This document shows positions 22,901 through 34,100 of a DNA stretch of 64,000 nt, in pieces. A model generated the notes under the pieces. The model worked only from the letters and a program-made list of their open reading frames with translations. It made no database searches and was not told where the DNA came from. The stretch comes from Fistulifera solaris (Eukaryota > Bacillariophyta > Bacillariophyceae > Naviculales > Stauroneidaceae), in the NCBI GenBank assembly GCA_030295235.1, contig AP026162.1, forward strand, positions 434,001 to 498,000. The letters run 5' to 3'. Both the position numbers and the translations under genes were made by a program. Numbering within the stretch: position 1 is the stretch's first letter; the number at the start of each line of letters is the position of its first letter.

Positions 22901-23173
22901 GCGTTTTAAGAATTTAAATAACTAGGATTCTGGTTGTTGCTTAGCTAGATTTGATCTTTTATTTTGTAAGGAGCAGTAGCAGTATTTGCGGTAGTGTGCC
23001 AATCAAACTGTAATTCTTGAACGAGTTTAGCTCTTGCATTAGAGGCGCGAATAGTGCAAGGCTTGTTTCAATTGAACAGCACAAGCATCATGATCCTTAC
23101 TCTTTAAGGTGATCCGTCAAAATCCTGAGCCAACCGAGTCATTCCATTACTACTTTGCTTGAAAAGCGATGGC

Positions 23174-24142
23174 CTACTGCAATTTTTCTACCTCCTTCAA
23201 AAATGTCGCAATATGGTGAAGCCAAAGAATGACCTGCAATGGCCACAAAAGCACCGGAAGATACAGACCAGAGTAATGTAAGGAGGCGGCTTGATACAGC
23301 ATCCACATTTCACCCAGCAAACACAGGGGAAAAAAGAACGCATCCATTATGATTCCGCCCAAAGCCCACCCAATCACTGCCACAAAATGCGAGCGGTGCA
23401 CACAGCCCACTAATGGAGTAAGAGAGTACTCAAGTCCGAACCGAACAACGGGAAGAAGCAACGCATACCACGTATTATAAGGTGATCGCCCTTGCAGAGC
23501 ATAGAGTATTTCCAAAGATGAAACACCCAGGGAAACACCCAGGGCAAATCGTACGGAGGAAGATATATTCTCATTGCACCACGCGTTGTGGGTGGTGGGA
23601 TCCCACGCACAAAGAAGCAGCCATACGACATAAAGCCAGCAAAGAATCCTCACAGCATAGTACCACTTGTGCCAATCATCGGGCGTTTTCCGATTCAACT
23701 CCTGTAAAAACATTGATAATCCATTAACGAATGGATTGCGTCGCCATTTCGGAACAGGAACAATCCCCAGATCATGGAGCAGTTTTTCCATTGAAGCTGC
23801 ATTCATCCACGACAGCGCCTGTCGGAGAGCTCCATCAACATCGTTTCCCTCCTCTTGATGCCTTCTCAAGACGGCGCCAGTTTCGTGCAAGTTAGCCATT
23901 ACGGCGCGAATACTACCACCAGGAGTCGGACAGATAAACTGCAGCAAATTCAGATATTTTAAAAGCGATGAGAATACTTCCGCAATCTCTTCTATGGTGG
24001 GAACATGGCTGTCGGCTTTCTCCTCGGCTGCGCGATTTGACCTCCGAAAATCGGTTTGACAGCGACTGCACGTTTCGCGGCCGTGTTTGGCACAATAGAT
24101 GCGACCGATTTCATCTCTTTGCACTTGCACGTAAACTGACAT
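23174..24142 (-). CDS. Zinc-knuckle multi-pass membrane protein, possibly HACD/PTPLA-like
   Basis: A 322-aa intact ORF. Residues 16-40 hold YCAKHGRETCSRCQTDF, a small Cys/His zinc-like motif common at the N-termini of diatom proteins. A helical region follows (EIAEVFSSLLKYL … LHETGAVLRRHQEEG). From about residue 165 there are at least five hydrophobic helices. The segment SVRFALGVSLGVSSLEILYALQG and the later HFVAVIGWALGGIIMDAFFF loosely follow the layout of 3-hydroxyacyl-CoA dehydratase (HACD/PTPLA), but the catalytic Tyr/Glu region (xEIxRYxxY) is not conserved, so enzyme activity is doubtful. A damaged relative lies immediately downstream in coordinate order (24525-25961), in the same orientation, as a tandem duplicate. 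The start is the ATG at 24142. The family assignment is tentative. Confidence 0.55.
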   Translation of the reverse strand: MSVYVQVQRDEIGRIYCAKHGRETCSRCQTDFRRSNRAAEEKADSHVPTIEEIAEVFSSLLKYLNLLQFICPTPGGSIRAVMANLHETGAVLRRHQEEGNDVDGALRQALSWMNAASMEKLLHDLGIVPVPKWRRNPFVNGLSMFLQELNRKTPDDWHKWYYAVRILCWLYVVWLLLCAWDPTTHNAWCNENISSSVRFALGVSLGVSSLEILYALQGRSPYNTWYALLLPVVRFGLEYSLTPLVGCVHRSHFVAVIGWALGGIIMDAFFFPLCLLGEMWMLYQAASLHYSGLYLPVLLWPLQVILWLHHIATFLKEVEKLQ

Positions 24143-24524
24143 TACAGCAGTCGAAACTTTAAGCTTCCGTTCTTATGATTCACACTAACTTATGGTGCAT
24201 GAGACTTTGTTGTTTTAAAAGATTTTTTTGCGAAAGAGAAAACGTTCTTCGTGACTAAATAATTATTCCAGTAATGAGTTATGTATTCGTTATTATATTC
24301 GCCGCAAAAAAATTTTATGCGGCGCAGCTGGGTCAAAAAAAATACGGAGTACCCGCAGAATTAACTAACGTTCTTGTCATTTCTTTTGGATCAAACATCA
24401 CTCTTTCTACAATACGTCAAGCTTTTATAATATGTAGTTTAGGTAGGAGGATCGACTATCAGCTCTCTCAATGCGGCCAGATTTTCGAGGCCGACACAAG
24501 GGCTTTCAAGCCACTTTGTCACTA
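24143..24524. other. Intergenic stretch between tandem paralogues
   Basis: About 380 bp, AT-rich. The plus-strand ORF at 24274-24648 runs antisense into the pseudogene and is not credible. I see nothing else. Confidence 0.4.
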
Positions 24525-25090
24525 TCAAAGTTCAGCCGTTTTTCGAGCACTCATGGCTTTCAGTAAAGAAGTATACCAGTGGACGAGTTCTAAGGACAAG
24601 AACGCCACGACGATGTATAATGCAGGGGAATGCAACTCAGCTGCATGAGAAATCATCCACAATTCGCCCACCACACCCAAGGGAGCAAAAATCAAATTCA
24701 TTTCCATACAAAATTCACCAAAAACCCAGCCCATCACTGCAATGTAGTGTGATTGGTGCACACAGCCCGCCATTGGTGTCACGAACAATTCGACCCCTGG
24801 CCGAAGAACGGGTAGAGACAGTTCGATCCAAGTGGTGTTTGGTGAAAGACCTTGTAGAGCGTAGACGATTTCCAAGCAAGAAACGCCCAGCGCAAATTGC
24901 ACGGAAGATGAAATGTTCTCAATGCACCACGCGTTGTGAGTAGCAGGATTAGCGCCAAGCAATGGCCAAATGACGTGAGAGCCAGCTGAGGAGTCGCACA
25001 TGAAAATACCACTTGTGCCAATCCAAGGATGTTTTCTGACTCCATTCTTGCATCACCGAAGAGATATCTGCTTTGAGAAAATCATTCCAG

Positions 25091-25770
25091 CTTTTTGATT
25101 CTTTCGGTTCGGGCTTGATGCAGATCTCCATATGATGAAGCAGCTCATCGATTTCCTCTTTACCCATCCATGACAGAGCTGTGAGAGGTCCCTCGACGTC
25201 TATTCCTTTGCATGCAACATCTTCAATTCGCCGCCTGTCTTTTCCACATAAGAAGTGAAAGCTTCAATGTTGTTTTGAGGGGGAGGAGGATGCATCGTCT
25301 GCACGAATGCCAGCATTTGGAGCAGCTTTGAGAATGATCTCGCCATGTCATGCACGGTAGGGCTGCGAGCGAGAATTTCCTTGATGATAGTCCCGTTCTT
25401 CTGCCTTGCGTTTTCTCTTCCGTCTTGCGATCATACCAGCTTTTTGATCCTTTCGGTTTGGGCTTGAAGCAGATCTTCATATCATGAAGCAATTCGTCGA
25501 TTTCCTCTTAAGCCCATCCACCACAGAGCGCTTCAGAGGTCCTTCAACGTCAATCCCTTGTGCATGCAGCATCTGCAATACACCGCCTGTCTCTTGCACA
25601 AAAGACATGCAATCTCTGATGTCTCTTTTAGGAGCGTACATTTTCTGCATCCATGTCAGAGTTTGGAGCAGCTCTGAGAAGTCTTCCGCGATGTCTTGTA
25701 CGGTAGGGGGCAAGAGCCAGTATTTCCCTCATTGTAGTCCCTTTCGTCTGCTTTGCGTTTTTCTTCTGCT
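25091..25770. repeat. Direct duplication of about 349 bp inside the degenerate gene
   Basis: The segment starting at 25091 (CTTTTTGATTCTTTCGGTT) recurs starting at 25440 (CTTTTTGATCCTTTCGGTT) and similarity continues to about 25420 and 25770, with offset 347-349 bp. Copies differ by substitutions and 1-nt indels, so the duplication is not recent. Confidence 0.8.
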
Positions 25771-25837
25771 TTGCGTTTTTCTTCTGCTTTGCGTTTTTCT
25801 TCTGCTTTGCGTTTTTGTTCTGCTTTGCGTTGTTCTT
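25748..25837. repeat. 18-bp tandem repeat, five copies
   Basis: Unit CTGCTTTGCGTTTTTCTT begins at 25748, 25766, 25784, 25802 and 25820. On the minus strand it encodes repeating KRKAEE in the coil of the degenerate gene. Confidence 0.9.
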
Positions 25838-25961
25838 CTTTCTCGCGGTTTTCATTCGGCTTGCGATTCCATTTTTGGAAATTGACGCGACACTTGCGAC
25901 ATTTGTCTCGGCCGTGTTTGGCGTAGAATTTTCGACCTTTTTCGTCAATGCTAATTTTCAT

Positions 25962-26348
25962 CGTAACGTCCGACTTGCTTCTTCTTTGCTCCTCAACTCA
26001 AAAACTGTTCCTTCAAATTATGTGAGAAATGAATAGCAACGATCTTTCTGTTGCGAAAACACGCGTTTATTGCGAGTTCTTTGATGCTGCGGATGACGGG
26101 AATAAGCGAATAAATAATGTCCCTTCGAGTAGACTCTACTCTTTTCGTCATATATATTTCTTTCTCTGGATACCGTTACGATTACGATCGATCTGGTTGC
26201 GGTTTTCGACCTCGATGAAAGATCGCAAAGCAGATCATAGATCATTAATCATCGCTATTGATGGTGTTGACTTGATTCCACCTCGTCTTCAACAATTAAC
26301 AATTTCCTGACTCAGCAATAAATCGTCCGGTTGCTTGTCTCCGCGTGC
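25962..26348. other. Intergenic region upstream of the ITPase
   Basis: About 390 bp between divergent genes. No ORF is credible and I see nothing specific. Confidence 0.4.
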
Positions 26349-27114
26349 ATGAAAGTAATATTGCGTCACAGTTTAACATTGGCTTTCTTCTTGTATCGCG
26401 CCGACGCATGGATTGTTCCGCGGCTTTCGAATCGGATATTCATTCAATCATCCCGCTTATTCACCTCTTTGCCCGGCGTCATGTCATCTGAACTCCCTGC
26501 ACTGACGTTTGTGACGGGTAACAAGAAGAAACTTGAGGAGGTCAAACATATTCTTTCCTCGAACAGCAATCAACTTCCTTTTGAAATAACGAATCAAAAA
26601 ATCGATTTACCCGAGCTCCAAGGAGATGATCCAGTCGAGATTGCGAAGGAAAAATGTAAGCTTGCGGCAGAGCAGGTCCAAGGACCGTGCTTTACGGAAG
26701 ATACGTCTTTGTGCTTCTATGCCTTGAATGGTTTACCCGGCCCATACATCAAATGGTTTCTCGAAAAGTGCGGACACGATGGCCTCAACAAGATGCTGGT
26801 GGGCTTCAAGGACAATAGTGCTTACGCACAAACAGTTTTCGCATTTACGATTGGGCCTGGTCATCCTGTGGAAGTGTTTGATGGGAGAACTGAGGGGAAA
26901 ATTGTCCCCCCTCGAGGGTCTTTTGGATTTTGGGTGGGATCCAGTGTTCGAGCCACTGGAAGGAAATGGTAAAACGTATGCAGAAATGAGCAAAGATGAA
27001 AAGAATGCTATTAGTCACCGCAGTCGTTCATTGGCGAAACTCTCGGCTTATCTATCCGAGAATGCCGAATCGATCGCACAGGATCTTTCGGCAAAGAAAG
27101 CGCGTTCTTCTTAA
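26349..27114 (+). CDS. ITPA: Inosine triphosphate pyrophosphatase (ITPA/HAM1; one frameshift)
   Basis: Hydrolyses ITP, dITP and XTP to monophosphates, cleaning the nucleotide pool. After a leader, the enzyme begins [19 protein letters not shown] (the SxNxxK-type motif of the family) and continues [44 protein letters not shown] and [11 protein letters not shown]. The frame breaks at the T4 run 26928-26931: removal of one T gives the invariant FGWDPVFEP, followed by [24 protein letters not shown]. The corrected length is about 254 aa. The N-terminal 20 residues ([20 protein letters not shown]) look like a signal peptide, unusual for this enzyme. An internal Met (VMSSELPAL) could give a cytosolic form. 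Confidence 0.9.
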
Positions 27115-27484
27115 GATTGAAGCTTATAGACTTTGTTACTAATTATTGTATCTCGCTAAGGGGCGAGTTTCGTTTGCAACTAATTTCAGAAATGCATCCA
27201 AATCCATTCGGTTCAATCTCCCAAAAATTTACTATAGCTCAAAGTGTTGGCCGTATTCGCCAAGACTGAAATTCAATCACGAGACAAGTATTTAGTATGA
27301 AACAGAGAGTTGGAAAACAGGTTATGAGCTTTTATCGCAACAAACCGCCGTTCGATTTCGATGTTAAGTTAGTTGGCTGGCATCATCACAAACAAGAACA
27401 TCAACACATCATCACCATCATCGCACCACAAAACTTGTCAATTTGAAAGAACACTCCGTTTAACAATTTTGTCTATCTTTTTGT
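27115..27484. other. Intergenic region
   Basis: About 370 bp between ITPA and the next plus-strand gene. A CAT/CAC-rich stretch near 27385-27430 is low complexity. I see nothing else. Confidence 0.4.
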
Positions 27485-28546
27485 ATGATGCATAATCAGC
27501 GAACGATCAACAGTCAAAGACGGAATTCCTCGACTCCGGTCCGAGGCTTGCTCTTTTCCGTTTCTTTGTGTTGCATCCGTGTTACGGAAGGATTTGGCGT
27601 GCAACCAAACAAACTATGGGGTTTTATTTCCACAACACAATTAAATATCTTTGCTCCTCCTGGTTCAGGATACGCTAGTCTAGATGATGAACAGTCCGCT
27701 CTTCCGAATACGTATGAACCGATGATGGAATTTCCCGGAACGATGCGACCCGGTCGCACACCCGAAAAACATGCCCTTTCAAGATTTGCCCATTGGTGAC
27801 AATGACCCCGACCCCGTTCCGTGGCCCCATTTCCAACAAATTGAATGGCACCATCGTTGGGATGCACCCCATGAACACCCTATTCCGATGGAAGAATTTA
27901 TTGAACTGCAAGGTCGTTGGGTGACACCGGAGATGGAAGCCGAAATGCGAGTGGGAGCACGAAAGGGAGTGCGGGAACGTCGTGAGATGGAGGAATCGCA
28001 GAAGCGGGATAATGTTATTACAGATGACGACGATGACGATGATCTGGATATTCCGGTGGCTCTCGGAGATGGTATTTTCGGACAATTGGGTTCTTCCGCC
28101 GATCAAGCTGCAACTGCGGCCGCCACTTCGCCGAATCGGAAGGAACAAGAAGACGAAGAAGAAGACTTAGATGATGAGTTTGATGATTTCCTACTAGATC
28201 TTGGTCTGGATTCTGAAATGGAGGACGATTTGGATAAAAAGGGTCCCCAGAAAAGATTGTGCCTCGAAGTGTCGTGTTCGGTGGCGAAGACGATGATGAC
28301 GATGATGATGATGATATTGGTCTGTCGGCAGGTGGTGTAACGGCTTCGATCGATGTAGATGACGATGTCGACCTTGATCTGGGACTCGATGACGACGATG
28401 ATGTTGACGATTTGGACGGTACAGATACGGTTCCCTTGGAAGATTTTGGGGACAGTGATACTATGGACACTGACGATATTTTCGATGAAGGCGGCTTTGA
28501 TTTCGATGACGCTGATTTTGATATGGATGGTGGAGACATGTGGTAA
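27485..28546 (+). CDS. Acidic secretory or plastid protein of unknown function (two frameshifts)
   Basis: About 353 aa after correction. The N-terminus has a hydrophobic leader (VRGLLFSVSLCCIRVTEGFGV), consistent with a signal peptide followed by a transit-like region. A conserved-looking central block reads DPDPVPWPHFQQIEWHHRW, HEHPIPMEEFIELQGRWV and TPEMEAEMRVGARKGVRERREMEE. The C-terminal half is almost wholly Asp/Glu-rich low complexity (runs such as VDDDVDLDLGLDDDDDVDDL) and ends GGDMW. The frame changes at the A5 run 27765-27769 (extra base) and the A4 run 28251-28254 (missing base). I do not recognise the family. The acidic tail could bind a basic protein, metal or carbonate. Confidence 0.6.
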
Positions 28547-28622
28547 AGGAAAAGGAATTAATTGCACTAAATTATTATCACAATTAGTAGAATTTTACAT
28601 CATGTATTTGTTGCCTTGTAGA

Positions 28623-29727
28623 TCAAATAGTGTCTTTCATTGAATCAATTTGCTGCATATCATCATTTTCAAGAAAACCAGGGTTTTCTCCGAGAAGACG
28701 AGCAAGTTGTTGAATGTGGTTCTTGTTGCTCGACCTCGGTATGACGCTCATCCCTTTCTGTAACGCCCAACTCAAAACAACTTCGGCGGTGGATCGCCCG
28801 TGTTTGTTTGCAATAGATTGAACAAGAGGACTACCTAGTACAGGGTTTCCAGATACAGAGCGGTGCTGTGTTCCTCTGCATCACCAATAATGAAGGGAGT
28901 CAGTTTGCAGTATTGAATAAGTTCTACGAACACCACGGTTGACTTACAAAGTACTATACGACACAAATTCAATATCGTGTTCCCGACAAATCCTTCTGAG
29001 TTCATCAGCTGGACGAATGGGATCGGCAAACGCCTGGACGACATCTGGTTTTCGGGGAGGAGGATCGCCATGCTGAATATCACCGCTCTCTTGTCGTTGC
29101 TTTACGAATTGTAGAATGTCCAAAAGTTCGTCCGGTCGTACATTTGACAAGCCGATTCGTTTCGCGGAGTGATCCAAGCCTACGACAGCTTCCATTGCTT
29201 GCCAAGCAGATCGGAAATCAAGAGTGGGAGGAGGATTATCACAACGAGGATGCCAACCTTTCCAACAAGCCGGGGCATGAATGTAGTAGACATCGAGAGG
29301 ATACGGAATCGATTTCTCCGTCGCAATTCCCGTGCTCTCATCTGTAACAGCTATCAACGTTTCATCACAAAAATCCCAAAAGCTCTTCTCGACTGGCGGC
29401 AGCATGAGCGCGAATGTCATCAAAGCTCGTCAAACTCCACGGTGGAATCTTTGTCGATATGCGAAGCTCTTCTACTTGACAGGATTTACCACAAAATTCC
29501 GCAGAAACACACGTCTGATCTTCCTCTTCGTTCGTCGGCTTGAAGAAATAATGGGAAAGTGCTCTTCCGACACTGGTTTGATCGTACCACCAATCTGCTT
29601 CGGCTGTATCAAACTTACGAAAGCCGGCTTCGAGGGCAAGACCGACAATGTCAAAGCACGATCCACCCAATGCGGCCGTCCCGAAACCAACACCAATGGC
29701 TGTAGAATTATTGTTCGTGTAGAACAT
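28623..29727 (-). CDS. Aldo-keto reductase (one frameshift)
   Basis: Exon 1 runs from the ATG at 29727 to 28948, a 72-nt intron is 28876-28947, and exon 2 is 28623-28875. Corrected length about 343 aa. AKR signatures: IGVGFGTAALGG, FDTAEADWWYDQTSVGRAL (catalytic Asp and Tyr), LDVYYIHAP, KRIGLSNVRPDELLDIL, and at the C-terminus EVVLSWALQKGMSVIPRSSNKNHIQQL, the NADPH-binding (IPRSS/IPK) loop. The frame breaks at plus A5 29369-29373, where one base fewer gives EELLGFCDETLIAV. The start codon lies only 66 bp from an array of palindrome-bearing 69-bp repeats that forms its upstream flank. The substrate is unknown; NADPH-dependent carbonyl reduction is expected. Confidence 0.85.
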
Positions 29728-29792
29728 AAGAAGAGGTCGAATGAGGAGAAGGCAATAAAAGAATAACTGAAAATCAAAATCAAAATGATTTC

Positions 29793-30135
29793 CTGGGAAC
29801 GCGAAAATACAACTGGTCCAGATTTTCTGGACCACGTGTAAAAGCCACACCCCACATTAACTGGGAACGTGAAAATAGAAGTGGTCCAGATTTTCTGGAC
29901 CCCGTGCAAATACAAGCCTCCCAGATTTCCTGGGTACGTGAAAATTCGACTGGTCCAGATTTTCTTGACCACGGTTAAACACCAATCACCCAGATTTCCT
30001 GGGAACTTGAAAATACAACTGGTCCAGATTTTCTGGACCACGTGTAAATACCACACTCCCAGATTTCCTGGGAACGTGAAAATACAACTGGTCCAGATTT
30101 TCTGGAGCACGTGTATTTACCACACGCCCAAATTA
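29793..30135. repeat. Five tandem 68-69-bp repeats each with a perfect hairpin (family A, locus 1)
   Basis: Units start with CTGGGAACGTGAAAAT-type sequence at 29793, 29861, 29930, 29999 and 30068. Each holds the inverted repeat GGTCCAGA-TTT-TCTGGACC (about 29815-29833 in unit 1), and most have a second one (CCCAG-ATTTC-CTGGG) across unit junctions. Units 3 and 5 have single mismatches in one arm. It lies between the AKR gene (start 29727, minus) and a small hypothetical gene. Confidence 0.93.
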
Positions 30136-30427
30136 CTTATTCAAATGAATCCAGCAAAAACACCGCCGATTCAAATCGATTGAGGCTCTCAACGTGTCTG
30201 CGTTGATACTTAAGGGGGAGCGAGTTGTTTCGCAATGTAGTTATCTTGCGGGTGGTATTGGTTCTGACACAATTCCAATTGCTGTTACGACTGTAAACCG
30301 TTACATCTCTAATGCCGCGGAGAAGGACATAAGCTACAATACCAGTACTAATTAAAAAATGAACTCTGATAGAATACTTGCTGTTGTCCAAAGATTGATT
30401 AAAACCTCAGGAAAACGGCTTATCTCG

Positions 30428-30856
30428 TTAGTCGGCGCTATTTCCCGAGCGCGCGTTGCTCGAGTTGGATGCCTGACTAGGTCTTTGTAGAGTCGGATGA
30501 GTAATGAACTGATCTAATGCTAGATCAGACCAGCCTTCTTCCCGGCGCCGGCGTTCTGTAGCATTGTTGGCCGCCACCGAAGAGTTACCGGTCGGTGAAA
30601 CAACAATCGCATCTGCGTCCAGTTCCCCTTCTTCCAACAATGGCGCGACAATTGCTTCATGTCTCGAAATGGGAATATCGTCATCCTCGAGTCGATCCAG
30701 TTCCCATGCACTCGCGCCCGTCCAGAAATGTTGATCGTCGTCGATCTTGTCATTGTCGTCCACCAAAAGAATATTCGGACGACCAGCTGCCGGTCGAGCG
30801 AATGGTCTGCGATGTCTCGTCACAGCGACATAGTTGCTATCTGATGGTTGCGGCAT
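30428..30856 (-). CDS. Hypothetical protein, low complexity
   Basis: A 142-codon ORF with an ATG at 30856: MPQPSDSNYVAVTRHRRPFARPAAGRPNILLVDD… It has an acidic middle (NDKIDDDQHFWTG, EDDDIPISRHEAIV), ERRRREEGWSDLALDQFI, and a Ser/Asn-rich tail. No signal peptide, membrane helix or known domain is seen. It is probably expressed, as composition and ATG placement are gene-like, but I recognise no homologue. Confidence 0.45.
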   Translation of the reverse strand: MPQPSDSNYVAVTRHRRPFARPAAGRPNILLVDDNDKIDDDQHFWTGASAWELDRLEDDDIPISRHEAIVAPLLEEGELDADAIVVSPTGNSSVAANNATERRRREEGWSDLALDQFITHPTLQRPSQASNSSNARSGNSAD

Positions 30857-31156
30857 TTATATGTTGCGCGAATATAAACAGATAAGAGGGTAATGTGCTT
30901 AATAAGTATTCGAAACTGCTGTCGAACCATCAGAAAATGGCAGCAGCTTGTTTTTCGAACGGCAACGCAAGAATAAGAAGATGCAAAACTGACAGAAATC
31001 GCACCGGTACGCAAAGTATGGGAGAGACCAAAAAAAATATTCTAAGGCTCAAAGGTCGGAACTCTAGACCTAGGTCTACATTAAAAGATAGAGATTATAG
31101 AGTCAATATTTTGTAATGATCAAAATGAATTAAAGTAAAGGGTTTCGACAGCCACA
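30857..31156. other. Intergenic stretch
   Basis: About 300 bp holding a 14-bp perfect palindrome TAGACCTAGGTCTA at 31075-31088. Nothing else is evident. Confidence 0.4.
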
Positions 31157-34100
31157 TTACGCCCAGTGAGGGATTACTCTTGGATCAACGTCTTTAAGGA
31201 AATTTACAACACGGCCAAATCCTCTTGGCTGCTCGTCCCTAAGCCGTGTTGCTAGTCTTGGGATTGCTTCTGTGAATAAAGTAGAAAACTGCTCGGTTAC
31301 ATCCATATCATCACCTTGAGTGAAGATGTTGATATCCACATGGCTTCTGCCATCCCATAAGACGATAGCGTTTCCCCCGTGCCACAGGAGGACGTTAATA
31401 CTGCCATCCCCGATGCTGATCTCGAAAACTTCTGCCTTAGCCACTGCCTTATCGTCTATCGACCGAACGACGTCCCTGACGGCTTCTTTAACAAGGGCAC
31501 GAGTTAACACAAAGGGTCATCTGTCCGAGGCACTTTCTCGACGATTTTTTTGACTTTCTCCTCTCCGTCAACAATGATGGTTTTTTCCGTAACAACCTTG
31601 TCAATTATAGGTTCGACCTCGAGCTGAAGAACCGTTTGTCTTCCGAGCGGTTGCTGGGAGTTCCATTGCTGGAGAGGGGCGCTTTGATCGTAGTCTTTTG
31701 GAAGGAAGAACTGGGAGGGTTTGAACTTTGGTGTGTACCTGAAAAGACCACCTTGCACATTGCGAACGTCCGCTTCTAACTGTGTATCCTTTTCTATACT
31801 TTGAGAAACGCTAAGCAGTCTTTCAAAGAATCGTTCGTCTCCGGAAGACACAACGCCCATTTCCAAGCTGCTATCAGAACTGTTGAAGAAAACTTCGGCG
31901 CGGAAGACTGGTTCGAGAACGATAAAATCCCTTCGGAAGCGGTCCAAAAGTGCCCTTCTCCATTCCTCTGTTAAGTCTAATGAGTTGGCGATGACCAGAA
32001 CATCGTCTGCGAGTATCTCCTCTCTTGTGAACCTGCTTCTGAAGACCCTATGTATGATTTGGCCAAACTCATATGAGACAGCGTCATCCAATACAACAAC
32101 ACGGAACGCCTTGGCTTTAGCGGCTTCCGTAATGGTCGACAGTACTTCCTTCTCGCAGGCGAGCTTCGCGCTTAGAGCGTACTCGTTCTTTAGATTGATT
32201 CCTTGGCAAGTCCACACGGGAACCACCGTTCCCTTCGCTGCTTCCTTAAGAACTTCTAGGCTGTTGCACACGGAGCTTTTGTCCCCACAGAAAACAAGGG
32301 CACTGTAGTCGGTGTCCTTAACTAGTTCTAAGGCTCTCTTCAATACCGTTTTTGAGACCTGACTATCCTCGGGGGACTTGCGGGCCACATCTGTTTTTGA
32401 ATTACACTCTCGTGTGAGTCGAGGTCCTCGACTCTTTTCATCTTGTTTCCACGACTGTATGCCGAACATACCACCCGCAACAATGCGGTAAGATGAAGAG
32501 GAGTGTTCGCCGCTAGTCCCTGTCAATTGAATTGCAGCTTTCTTGATACTCTCATGTGCATCGAATTTAGCCCACATGTGGATATCAAACGCACAATAAT
32601 TATGCTGCGGCCATCGCCTGGCTACTACGTAACCCTCCTCAAGTAGAACAACAACGGCAGCACCTGCCGATTCCGTCGATTGCGAAAAAGCTTCGACCAC
32701 TTTGACTCCAACAGCTTGCAGAGAGGACACGAGTGCGCTCTGGAATTTTTCCGTCGATTCGAGAAGAGCCGCGGCATTTTCCGTCTCGAGGACCATCAGA
32801 ATACCCGGGCTTCGCTTTTGCTCTGTTATCTCTTCTTCAACGTCATCAGGGTTCTTGCAAGTTTTTTGCAAACTGGCTTTCTTCTTTCTTCGGTAATCGT
32901 GCCAGCTTTCAAATTGGAACTGACTGTCGTCGAAAGGGCTAACGAAAAGATTAGGTCCGGTCTCATGGTTAATAGGGTGTTTGTACAACATGTCATTTGC
33001 GTAGCTTCCAAAGACCAAAGCTTGAGTGCAAATCACGGGAACATCTCTGAAATGAACTTGGACCGTGTAGTCAAAAATTTCACTAAACTTTTCGAGGTAC
33101 AACTCATTCTTCACAATAATGCCGTCGGGTTTCAATAAGAGAGCAAGAGCGCCAAAGATATCGAGTCCATCTGTGACTGTCATGGACATTACTGTTTCGC
33201 TTAAATCCACGAGGACCATGTCAAAAGAACCAAAGTAATCGCTAGGAAGCATCAAAAGGCTCTTGGCGGCGTCTCCGTACCACCACTGAACTTTCTCGTT
33301 ATCCCAATGTGGCTGCGTTCCAAAATGTTTGAAGCTTCCTCTCGTGACTTGCTGGTCCAATTCCAATCCAACCACCAACTCCAATGAAGGGTATTTGATG
33401 ATTTCATGCAGCAACATCGAATCACCGCCACCAACAAAGAGCACTCGCTTCACTGTATCAAAGAAACGAGCTGTATAGTGGACTACCATTTCGTGGTAAT
33501 GAGCGCGATAGCTACCGCAAATCTGTACAACGGTATCAAGTTCAAAGCATGTGTCCTTGTTCTCCGGATTGTGAAAGAATGCAATCTTCTGATAGAGCGA
33601 CTGGGTAACCTCCAATACTTTGTATTTGGGGAATTCCATGGTTCGACCTTGTTTACAAAGATAGGACGTATAGTCTAAATGATCCCGTTCTTCCTGCAGA
33701 GCATCGTATCGAGGGCGACGACTTTCGTCTCCTTCGAGAAGCACTTCGCAAGACCCAGAGCCGTTGTTGGTCATGTCCGTACACTGGTGATCCAACTCGT
33801 TGGCCGATTCAATGGCATGAGCGATAGCGTTCATCAACGCATCCAGAAATTGTCGACACATTAGTTCTTCGTGTGCTGGCACGTTCAATTCCTCCTGAAA
33901 ATCAGCCCTATAAACATCTTCCAGGCGAAGGAGTTCCCCTTCCAGAAATTCGATTCCATCGTCCGGAGGCTCATCGAATAACCACGTGACTTGCATAACT
34001 GTGCTGACCTCCCCTGCTTCGTTGGTATGTTCGACTTCATCTATTTCAAAGCCAAGATTGTCGTACTGATGAAAGATCCATCTCTGCGGATACTGTTCCA

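Larger units (their letters stand above)
24525..25961 (-). pseudogene. Degenerate tandem copy of the zinc-knuckle membrane protein gene
   Basis: Pieces in several frames align with the intact neighbour. The start is MKISIDEKGRKFYAKHGRDKCRKC (the first motif Cys is changed to Tyr-Ala context), followed by a Lys/Glu coil built from 18-bp repeats. Then comes PPTVQDIAEDFSELLQTLTWMQ, a second related PTVHDMARSFSKLLQML block, SLDWHKWYFHVRLLSW, and a C-terminal part with THNAWCIENISSSVQFALG and LEIVYALQG. At least five frame changes and a TAA opposite the WMGKEE motif occur within 1.4 kb, and about 349 bp of the helical region is duplicated in tandem. Some breaks could be sequence errors, as elsewhere in this window (for example C5 near 25705-25711), but their density and the partial duplication favour a decaying gene. 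Confidence 0.65.

Noticed and set aside
29793-30135. Repeat array as a CRISPR locus
   Set aside because: Units are contiguous tandem repeats without unique spacers, and the genome is eukaryotic.
30137-30391. Minus-strand ORF with a possible membrane helix
   Set aside because: It starts with TTG, has no ATG in a suitable place and nothing supports expression.
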